NCBI GenBank assembly: GCA_037953625.1
Contig: CM075653.1
Span: 5,642,001-5,706,000 of the forward strand
Source of the DNA: Crotalaria pallida
Lineage: Eukaryota > Streptophyta > Magnoliopsida > Fabales > Fabaceae
DNA length: 64,000 nt
Direction of reading: 5' to 3'
The notes under the pieces were generated by a model that was given only the letters and a program-made list of their open reading frames with translations, searched no databases and had not been told where the DNA came from. Made by a program: the position numbers and the translations under genes. Below are positions 55,279 through 64,000 of this stretch, one piece after another (the first letter of the stretch is position 1; the number at the start of each line of letters is the position of its first letter).

Positions 55279-55560
55279 TTACCTTCCAGCAGTGAGCCAG
55301 CGACGATGGAGAATGACGGTTGACGTTCGGACTTCGGTGGGCCGTGGGCGTTCGTGGAGAGGGAGATCCGAATGAGACACTGAGAGCGGATGGCTGGAGC
55401 GATGGTTCGTGGAGAGGGAGGGAGATTCGAATGGGTGGCTGTTGTGGCCGTGTGGCGGTGGCTTCAGCGGCGGTGTGGTTGGCGTGGCCGCTGTGAGTCT
55501 TCTCTCAGTGTGTTGGTGTGTGCGTGGGCCTGTGAGAGTGAGAGAGTGAGAATGGCACAC
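55279..55560 (-). other. GC-rich block between PMD promoter region and right TIR
   Basis: Clearly higher GC than its neighbours, with CG-rich 'ggcggtggc' and 'gagagtgagagagtgag' stretches. Minus-strand frame 55279-55560 is open for 93 codons (Pro/His/Ser/Thr-rich) but has no recognisable domain. It could be a captured host fragment or the transcription start and 5' leader of the PMD gene. Confidence 0.4.
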
Positions 55561-55574
55561 TTCAACTTAACTTC

Positions 55575-56026
55575 TGATCGGGTCGTAAGCTGGTGCTACG
55601 ACCATCAGGTCGTAACACTCCCTTACGACCATTTAAAAAACCAAGTTTTAACACGGGTCGTAAGGGGCTACTACTACGACCTGTAGGTCGTAGCACCCAC
55701 TTACGACCCAATCAGAATGCTTGTTTTTGAATAGGTCGTAGGGGGTACTACGACCTACAGGTCGTGATACCCCCTTACGACCCGTGTAAAATCTCACTTT
55801 TTAAAGGGTCGTAATAGGGTGTATTACGACCTGATGGTCGTAGTACCCCCTTATGACCTTGTTAAAATTTTGTTTTTTAAAGGGTCGTAAGAGGATGTTA
55901 CAACCTGATGGTCGTAGTGCCCCCTTACGACCCGTGTTAAAATATGTTTTTTTTAAGGGCATGATGGGTATTATTTTAATATTTGGGGTGGCAACCATAG
56001 AACATGGGGTGGCAAAATAAAATCCC
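55575..56026 (-). repeat. Right terminal inverted repeat of the Mutator-like element
   Basis: Reverse complement of the left TIR, but longer. It contains at least five hairpin-forming units of the form ggtcgtaaggggg...tacgacc followed by ggtcgta...ccccttacgacc. Confidence 0.9.
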
Positions 56027-56170
56027 TAACTTTAAACCCTAATAATTTGACAATTGCAAGATAAGGTTTTAAGTTCCACGGGCCACTTGCAACAATTGGG
56101 CCCAATATACTTTGGGTTTTCTTCTAAATTGATATAGTTATTTTTTAATTTGTGATATATTTGAAGGGAA

Positions 56171-56934
56171 TTAGTTTTTTGACCCCCTAGTTAATTAGTT
56201 GACCTTTTTTTTTAAAAGACACTAATAACCTTCTTTCTCCTTTTCTTCTCTACTTCACAATATGAAGCCTCCAAATAAGACGCAGAAGATGCAGAAATAA
56301 GCCTCCAGATAAGAACGTACAACCCCCTAACAGAGGGAAGGAACGCAGAAGATGCAAAATATTGCTCCTGAAGATTAATTTCGTATATTCATATATATAA
56401 TTATATATTCATATATATAATTATATTCATATAATTATATAATTATATTCATATAATTATATATAAGTTTTGCGTGTTATATTAATTCCGTGCTACTGTA
56501 TTCATATAAGTATTCATATTTACTGTATTGCGTGTTATATTAATTCCTATATTAATTCCGTATTCATATTCATATACGAGTATATAATTATATTTACATA
56601 TAAGTTTTATCGGTTTCAGTGCAACAGTATTTAGCTGATCAACATGCTACAGTATTTAGCTGATCAAAGAATTATAAAAAAAAAACATATCAATGCTCGC
56701 TTTTTATCTCGCCGAAGCCACAACGTCTTATCTCGCTGATGCCACAATGTCTTCAATGCTCGCTTTTTATCTCGCTGAAGCCACAACGTCTTATCTCGTT
56801 GACAGCGTTTTGCGTGGATTGTTTAATTTTTTTTAAGAGGGGAATATTTTGGGATTATTGAAAGTTAGTAAAGTTATTATGGAATTTTTACATAAAAAAG
56901 TTGTCAACTAATTAACTGTGGGAGTAAAAAAACT
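56171..56934. mobile_element. Foldback MITE, about 765 bp
   Basis: Left 'ttagttttttgacccccta' plus 'gttaattagttgac' is mirrored by 'gtcaactaattaac' plus 'ggagtaaaaaaacta' at the right. The interior has AT-rich 'tatattcatatataat' repeats and two copies of 'gctcgctttttatctcgc'. No gene. Confidence 0.65.
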
Positions 56935-56948
56935 AGAACCCTTTGATT

Positions 56949-59001
56949 TAGTCCTCAAACTCCAACTATTAGCCCCCAACCCCTAATATTTTTAATTCCC
57001 ATTTATATCCTTATACATATTCTCTCCCTTCCCTATATTTCATTCATTCAAAATTCCATAAACTCCCTTTCTCTTCCCTCTCTTCCATTCACTGTTTCCA
57101 CAGACGCCGCCGCCGCCCGCAACCTCCTCATTTCGTGCTTCTATATTTAAGTAAATTCTGATGAATCTGTCTCGAAAAAATAAAATTCCAACACGGGGGT
57201 ATTAGAATGTACTAAAACAAAACTTTTAAAGCAAATTTTAGAGATGTTAACAACATTATACCATGCTTATTTATCACTAATTCCATTGTTTAAATTTTAG
57301 ACATGGCAAGAACAAAGTGATAGCCGCCAGACATGAGGAAAGCGGAATTTTTTCTCGATCGTCCTAGGCATCTTTTTAAAGGACTTCATGGTCTTCCATT
57401 TAAACTCTTGGCCGTGAGGATTCTCTTGATGTTACACACTTTTTATTGAATTTAAAACACAAACTAAGATTATGAGGATATTCTCTTAATCCCAATATTC
57501 CTCAATGACTTTCACATGCGATATAACATACTCATGCTATTTTCATTTACCACCACAAGAAATACAACTCACTCTTGCTTTAGGCATTGGTCAATTACTA
57601 GGCCAAAAGGGATATTAAGATAGTGAGACTAAACTTACAACCAATCCTAATTCACATTCAAACATAAAAATATAATTCTAAGGATGCAAAGCATCCACTC
57701 CTAAAAACACATTCAAACATAAAAACAGAACTTAAGATAACAAAAGGGAAAACATGGAGGAGATAAGAAATGGAGAAGAGGAGTCACAATGTCATATTGA
57801 GGTTGATAATCCTCATGACCATTACAAAGGTATCGCACCTTTGTTTAGGCCACGATCCAATCACCGGACCATGGGATCAGAGCCCCACGAATTCCTATAA
57901 CTCGGAGCAACAAAATAGCAAAGCTTTCTTTCTTTATCCTTCAAGTATGTCTATACAAATGAATTCCAAGGCTATATATAGGGAGAGGGTGGCGTGATTT
58001 ACAAGCATGGCCCAAGCCCATCAATCATTTTCCCTCATTCTAGTCTAGGTTCATCCACACTTTGTAACTCCCTCTTCATTTAATGCACTACTTTAATACA
58101 TTTAGTTATTACATTAATTATGAACTAACTATTAATGATAAATGATGATAATTAAATGCTTGATGATGAAAACCAAGAGCCATTCCTCAATGGCGTATGA
58201 TGTTGCATTCCATGGACATGGCCGAATTCTCCAAGGAGTCTTGGAGATTATCACTTGATGACTTTTCATCTTCCTCTTTTAATTCATAACTCCCATTGAT
58301 TGTAATTGAATATGTTTTATCGTCATAATGGGCGTGCACTTCATGAGGTTCTTGGCCTTCTCTTAAAAATCTCGAGGACTCTTCAATTGTTTGACCAATG
58401 ATGGAATTTGGATTAATTGCCCTCAAGCTAGATTCCATCATAAAGTGTACTACTTACACAGTTCTATCAACATTTATTAATACACATTTCTGTGAACAAG
58501 AAGTTGTTTTGGCATAAAAAGATAAGCATAAAAATAAATTATTCTGATAAAGATATGAAAACACTAAGAGAAATAATTGTAAAAATTTCGACATACCCGT
58601 GTCGAAATAATAATAAAATTCCAACATACCCGTTTCGAAATAATAATAAAATTTTGACACCGGCTTGTCGGAATACATACAATTACAAAAAAAAAATAGA
58701 AAGAGAAGAACGTTACCTTCAACAACACGTATACAAGCTCCAATGAATGTATTTCTGAACCTGAGTGAGGGGAAAGGACCTTTCTTTTGGAAGGAGCTTT
58801 ATTTTTTTAGAGTTATGAGAGGTTTGGGGGTGGAAGGTGGGAAGGTGAAGAGTGGAGGGTGGAAGGTGGAGGGGTGTGGGGTTTGGATGGGAAGTTGAGT
58901 GGGTTTGGGGTTGGGAGGGAAAAAAAGGAGGAGGGATAATTCTGTCATTTTATAGTAAAATTCGAGGTTGGGGTTAATGGTTGAGGTTTGGGAATTAGAA
59001 C
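56949..59001. mobile_element. Possible 2-kb inverted-repeat element
   Basis: The left end 'cctcaaactccaactatta' then 'ccccaacc' is roughly mirrored at 58960-59001 ('ggttggggttaatggttgag'). Inner repeats 'aaaattccaaca.cgg' at 57182 and 'aaattccaacatacccg' at 58617 also recur. 57300-58450 has no recognised gene. A TATA-like 'tatatatagg' near 57973 suggests LTR- or promoter-like sequence. Confidence 0.35.
58187..58441 (-). CDS. Hypothetical acidic 84-aa ORF
   Basis: Opens with two Met codons and has hydrophilic, Ser/Glu-rich content ('EEDEKSSSDNLQDSLENS'). I recognise no family. It lies within the possible element at 56949-59001 and may be a relic of a longer frame or chance. Confidence 0.2.
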   Translation of the reverse strand: MMESSLRAINPNSIIGQTIEESSRFLREGQEPHEVHAHYDDKTYSITINGSYELKEEDEKSSSDNLQDSLENSAMSMECNIIRH

Positions 59002-59483
59002 TCATATTTTAGTTATATTATTAAGGGCTTTTCTAATGTATACCTTAGGGCATATTTTGTAAGTTTGCATCAAGAATTGATGTAATTAATATATAAAATT
59101 TTTATAAATGTACCAATTTTTAATACAGACATATATACTAAATATGAGTTTCCTAAAATATACCCTAGTGTATATATTAAAACCATATTAATTGATGTTA
59201 TATAAAATATATATTCAATTATCACCGGTTGGACCACAATTTAACTATTAAACCTTGAACTAGTATTTTCACCAATTTATTAGTCAATCCAATTTTTAAA
59301 ACATTGCTCCTATGTGCTTATTAGCACTTTCACTTGTGCAATTTTTGCGATGTTTTCTTAAACTACCGTTATTTTGACATTTTTAAAGTTAAATCATACA
59401 GAGTGAGAATTTTTTACTTACAACTTACAATAATTAGAAATTTCTGACATAAAAAGTGAAAGAGAAACTTTTTTCCTAGGATT

Positions 59484-60540
59484 TTGGTTAAAATGGATAA
59501 CAATCCTCTGCTAGGGTTTTCTTCTGAAATTCATGAGAAACCTTCTTTTTCTGAAGAAGACCTCAAGGATCGAAGTACAAAGAAAGTAAAGATGAGGGAT
59601 GAGGATCTATGTGACTCTGCTATTGAAGTTATTATGGATGATCGAGTGGAGGATAGCCAAGCGAAGGGTTCAATGGTGGAAGTTCAGGAACCACATCATG
59701 TTGAACGTAAAAAATATTACTTAGAGACCATGATGCACATGGAGGGGTATAAGCCCGATGCTGAAGAAATCATCCAGATGGTAACTGAAGAACAATGTTT
59801 TGATCAGGAAAAGGACGAGGGAAAATTTGAGGATGATGAAAAGGATCTAAAGCCCACCGTGGAGGTCTCTTTTGAGGAGTATGAAGCTTGGTGCAAGCGT
59901 TAGAGACATGCTCTCATTGTTAACGTGTTGGCCAAAAAGGTTGGCTACAGACTCATGGTGGCAAAGCTTCAAGCCCTTTGGGCTAAGAAAGGCTTATAAG
60001 GGTCATTGATCTTAGTGAGGGATTTTTTCTGGTCAATTTTCAAGATGAGGGAGATTATAAGCATGCTTTATTTGAAGGACCATGGAGCTATGTTGGACAC
60101 TGCATACAAGTTTAGCGATGGAGACCGTTTTTTAGTCCTAAGGAACATGAAGTTCGTAAGGTTGCAACTTGGATACGTATCCTGGATTTACCAATGGAAC
60201 TTGCAAATAAATCTTTTTTATGGAGAGCTGGAAGCAAGATTGGTGCGATGCTTAAAATTGATGAGCATACCTCCATCCATTCAAGAGGAAAGTATGCAAG
60301 AATTTGTGTGGAGTTTGTACTTGAGGAGAAAACTGAAACTGGCAATTTTCGCACTGGGTAAAGAGTTTAAAGTGGAGTATGAGGGTCTACACCTAATTTG
60401 TTTTAACTGTGGCAAATTTGGCCACAAACAAACGTCTTGCCCAGAGGCCATATTTGGTCATGGTGGTGGCGACAACGTTAGCCGGGCAGTGGCGGCAACG
60501 ACGGTGAATCCGACGGCTACCGATGATGCTCAAATTGGAA
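59484..60540 (+). pseudogene. LINE ORF1-like gag relic (DUF4283 plus CCHC zinc knuckle)
   Basis: The frame 59484-59903 starts 'MVKMDNNPLLGFSSE' and is acidic. After its stop, a second frame holds 'NVLAKKVGYRLMVAKLQALWAKKG', the usual opening of the DUF4283 region of plant LINE ORF1. Pieces of 'RGKYARICVE' and 'GSKIG' appear in other frames at 60190-60320. 'GKEFKVEYEGLHLICFNCGKFGHKQTSCPE' at about 60357-60450 is split here only for description; its knuckle is C-x2-C-x4-H-x4-C. Several frameshifts show decay. No RT follows, because an LTR-like sequence begins at 60551. Confidence 0.75.
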
Positions 60541-60550
60541 AGTCAACGAC

Positions 60551-63500
60551 TATAACACCCCAATTTGGACATAGAATTTTTAGCAAAAATTCGCGCCATT
60601 TTTTTTATACATACAATATTTATTTTCTAACTTCTTAATAAAAAGGATTTTCATCATCTTAGTTTAACTTTTGAAATAACTTAATTTGCAAAATATCCTT
60701 TCATGTTATTCTATTCCAAACTGAGACATTACAAAACACATTTCCAAAAACAACATTATTTTTCTCTAATGGTTTCCTTAAAAAACATTTAGTTATATTA
60801 AAATTTGCAGTAATACCATAGATACAAAAATTATACTGAATAGACATTTCATTAAAATGGTCATTACCTAAAAAGGCATGACATTAATTACAATGAAGAT
60901 TTAAAACAAAAGGGTCTATGCCAATGCTAAGGAGTACATCAGTCCTATCGGAGCAGACTCATTCTACTTAAATCTTATGACAAACATAAAACCCCTCATC
61001 ATTACTACCCTCAACAGCATGTGCCTTCTCTGGGTCGAACTTCTATTCCCCTTGACTTTCTTCCTCCTCATTAGGTTCTCATATCTCAAAGTCTTCCTAA
61101 AGATTATCAAGCTCCCAAATAGCTGCATCTTCATCCAATTCCTTATTCAATACCTCCATGTCCTGCTCTTCTTCTAACACGTACTCTTGAAACTTCTCTT
61201 GAATTTCTTCTTCCAGAATATCTACAAATCCTTCCCATGACCATCCAGTCTGCTTAACCTCCCAATTCCCAAAATCTTCCCAAGACGCTACTCCACTATT
61301 CGAAATATCTATCTGACACATAACGGGATCTGCCATCTGTGGACATCATCCCCAATGTCCACAAAGAAGGGGAAAACAGAGAGAGTGAGCGATCTGAACG
61401 ATATAATCGTCGATGGCATGGGCTTACTCTAAGGGTCACATTAGGATACAACATGCATATACGACATAGATACACAGATTACATCGTGCTTCATCATAAC
61501 AGCATAATCATTTCACAACATTATTCATTTCATCATTCCCATAATAGATTCAAATGGTTTATGACAATCTTTGATAAGTTTCTCAATTCGCTTATCTGGA
61601 ACCATAACATAGCCGTCAATGATTTAGGGAGGGAAATCATTGAAGCGAAGGGTAAGTCAGCACACACGATACATCTCCTCCTCAATATCCAACCACAACC
61701 TAGTTCAGAAAGCAGATGGGACGGACAGGAATCCTAACCACACAGGCATCGATAGTCAAAGGGTACGTACCAAGCCGCAGCCACACATCTGACCAGCAAA
61801 ACAAAATACAATATCATTTGTAATTTCACAATTTCACAAAAGCAGTGACTTCTAGCCTTGATTCAGATTCCCTCTCACCATCTCCGATTTGCTCAAGGGG
61901 GTGACAGTACTTTCTCTAGTTGATCGTGTAGTCCTTGCTACGACTATGTCCCACAACCGAAAGACACGTCATTGTAGTCTTGTCCTACCTAGAGAAGCAC
62001 TCGAGGCTTCTTGACGTTCACCGTCTTTGCCTTCCCCTATCACAATCACCACTCGAAGATACACCGGTCTCCAAGTATATGGTATCTTTCCTCTCCACTA
62101 CTTCTCTCTCAGCGCGGAGTTAGAAAGGATTAAAGCTTTTGAGTCTTTTAAGTCTTTTAAGTCTTTTATTAACCTAGTTTGGTCGATCCATTCTAAGCCT
62201 CGCTTCTAACGGGTCTCGACCTCTAAGGGTAACAACAAACACCTCCGATCCCTATGGTACAGTGGAATCCACAAGACTCGAAACCACGACACAGTCATCC
62301 ACGTGGCCAGTCACTTAAAGGGGATATAAAACAAAAGTCATTGTGTCGTTCGCACCATCACTGTACACTAGGACTATTTTCGAATTTCCACAAGATTAAT
62401 CATTCTCATATTTTCTTTTCATAGTAATACCAAGTCCTTTTCATAGGAACAACCGTTCAGATACATCAAATAATCTTTTATAGAATAAACCATGCTTTCA
62501 TAAACATATCCAAATATATTTGATACTTTATCACATGTTCTCTTATCATTTCCAAGATCATATTCAGCAGCATAACTTTAAATTATACAACATGTCATAT
62601 CAAAATAAAATCAAACAATCAATATAAAGTTACTGTCGCAACGTAGAACGACTAAGCACACCACAATCAATTGTCGTCTCGTATCTTGACGTGTAACTTT
62701 GGATTCCGACTTTTGAGATGGTCGAAATTATCCTAATATTACCTTAGTGCCATTGTGTCTTAAGATAGCTACTCTCTCACTTGGATGTGAAGCTAGAGAC
62801 AACTGATTCTGATTACCCGTCTTTGTTTCACTCGAACCTTAAACATTGATAATACAATTCAAAGGACCAATCAATTATACATTCACAAAACAATAACTTA
62901 ACCAATTGAATCCTTTTTCAAAAGACATAGAAAAATCGTAGATCATAAAATACTATTAGTAACTTAAAACCTCTTTGAAAATCAAAAACATATTACTGCA
63001 TCAGTAACATTACTTTTTCTTTTAGCTTTTAAAATCATGACCAAAAATAATATATCTTTTGGAACTTTATTATCACTTCTCAAAAATAAATTCCAAAACT
63101 TTAATCACTCAAAAACTCATCTCTAACTATCTTATAACAACTACCATTTCAGATAAATTATACAAATCATTTAAAAATCATTTTCAAATACTACTACCAT
63201 ATTTTTAACTTAATAACTCAAAACATTTTCAAAATGATTTGAAAACTCATTTTAAACACGCCATAAACTTAACATGTAACTAAATATATAAGACTTAGTC
63301 ACTCATATTTTTATTTGCATAAAAATCATAACCAAAAACTTATATAACAACTATCATGTCATCACTAACATAAACAAACTAAACTACATTACTCTAACTT
63401 GATGCAACATTTTTAAGAAATTGGGACAACAACTAATATCCATTTAAAAATCATTTTTATCACATAAACAAGTAACCTAACACATAAACAAATATCCCTA

Positions 63501-64000
63501 ATCAGAACTCATGCATTTTTCCAAGTCAAAAATAATTATTTGAGCTAATGCAACTTAATAGATTTTCTGGACAGCAAGCAATACAAGTACAAAAAGTCAC
63601 TTTTTCCTACCTACAATACACAAGTCCTATTATCTAAATAACATTTAAAATCCACATAACAATGCAAATATCAATCCTGGACAGCAAACTAAAACAGAGT
63701 TGCATCTATTCAAATTTACCCAAAAATGCCTCTTTTCAATTTATTACTAAAGATACATACACCAGGGTCTAAAAATAAAATCAAACTAGATAAAATAATA
63801 TTGTTACTTTATAAAAACACATACTTCCAAGCTACACTTTATAATATACACATATATAAAATCAAACATCACAAACACATACAGAAGTTATAATTTGGGA
63901 CCCATGATCCAAATAAAATTATTATTTTCCAAAATAAAATTAATTTGTCAGAAATAGTTTATTTTCTATGAAGACACAAAGTTTGTTTCATGCATACACA
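60551..64000 (+). repeat. Long LTR-like sequence running off the window
   Basis: Begins 'tataacaccccaatttgg', close to the TGTAACAyCCC start of the solo LTR at 14107. Like that element it has no coding frame with motifs. The minus-strand frame 61097-61336 (79 aa, acidic) and others are unrecognised. 61350-62350 holds a G/C-richer zone with 'tttt.agtctttt' repeats at 62135-62165; 62350-64000 is AT-rich. The end is outside the window, so the call is tentative. Confidence 0.4.

Larger units (their letters stand above)
48523..56026 (+). mobile_element. Complete Mutator-like element (7.5 kb) carrying transposase-OTU and plant-mobile-domain genes
   Basis: Ends GAGATTTTATTTTGCC at 48523 and its inverse ending GGCAAAATAAAATCCC at 56026 are flanked by the exact 8-bp repeat taacttta (48515-48522 and 56027-56034). 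Long inverted ends (48523-about 48860 and about 55575-56026) contain palindromic GGTCGTAAG modules. Inside are a plus-strand MULE transposase gene and, converging on it, a minus-strand plant-mobile-domain gene. TIRs of several hundred bp, an 8-bp duplication and a MULE transposase define the superfamily. Plant-mobile-domain genes carried by Mutator-like elements are known. Confidence 0.92.

Noticed and set aside
57770..57997. 75-codon plus-strand frame
   Set aside because: No family motif; it lies in repeat-like sequence and ends without structure.
60977..61737. Frames of 66-132 codons on both strands near 61 kb
   Set aside because: They overlap on opposite strands, carry no domain and fall in the LTR-like sequence starting at 60551.

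Overview
This window looks like repeat-rich nuclear DNA from a flowering plant, most likely a dicot. The case rests on GT-AG introns, AT-rich intergenic DNA, Stowaway-type MITEs, tRNA-derived SINEs, plant LINEs, a Sirevirus-type copia element, a Tat-lineage gypsy element and a plant-mobile-domain Mutator-like element. A legume is possible but cannot be proved from sequence alone. No rRNA, functional tRNA or CRISPR array was found.

Host genes: two members of the SRG1-like 2-oxoglutarate/Fe(II) dioxygenase family lie about 38 kb apart in divergent orientation. At the left edge (1330-1614, minus) only exon 1 is inside the window. At 39375-47353 (plus) a complete four-exon gene can be assembled. 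It encodes about 507 residues, and its last exon carries an in-frame expansion of about 124 Gly/Asn/Val-rich residues inserted just before the normal C-terminal tail. This is the most unusual host feature here.

Region by region: 1-6190 holds the oxygenase exon, a SINE with a perfect 17-bp target duplication, and a Mutator-type MITE split by a truncated LINE. 6700-12573 is a Sirevirus whose middle is inverted, ending in a 2.4-kb 3' LTR. 13048-27960 is a tandem array of about 210-bp units, interrupted by a putative solo LTR (14107-26671), which is itself interrupted by a complete 9.8-kb Tat gypsy element (16838-26643). The Tat element has pol on the minus strand and an extra antisense, intron-containing reading frame on the plus strand. 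27812-39125 is MITEs, SINE and LINE tails, duplicated blocks, and a 1.67-kb element with palindromic subterminal repeats. 39375-47353 is the expanded dioxygenase gene, with a 1.4-kb foldback element in intron 1. 48523-56026 is a full-length Mutator-like element with an 8-bp target duplication. It carries a decayed transposase-OTU gene and, convergent to it, an apparently intact four-exon plant-mobile-domain gene. 56171-64000 holds foldback elements, a LINE ORF1 relic and the start of another long LTR-like sequence.

Most coding potential is therefore transposon-derived. The open frames that look intact are the complete dioxygenase, the plant-mobile-domain gene, and the Tat gag-protease frame. 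All coordinates and splice sites were read by eye. Family assignments rest on recognised motifs, not on database searches.
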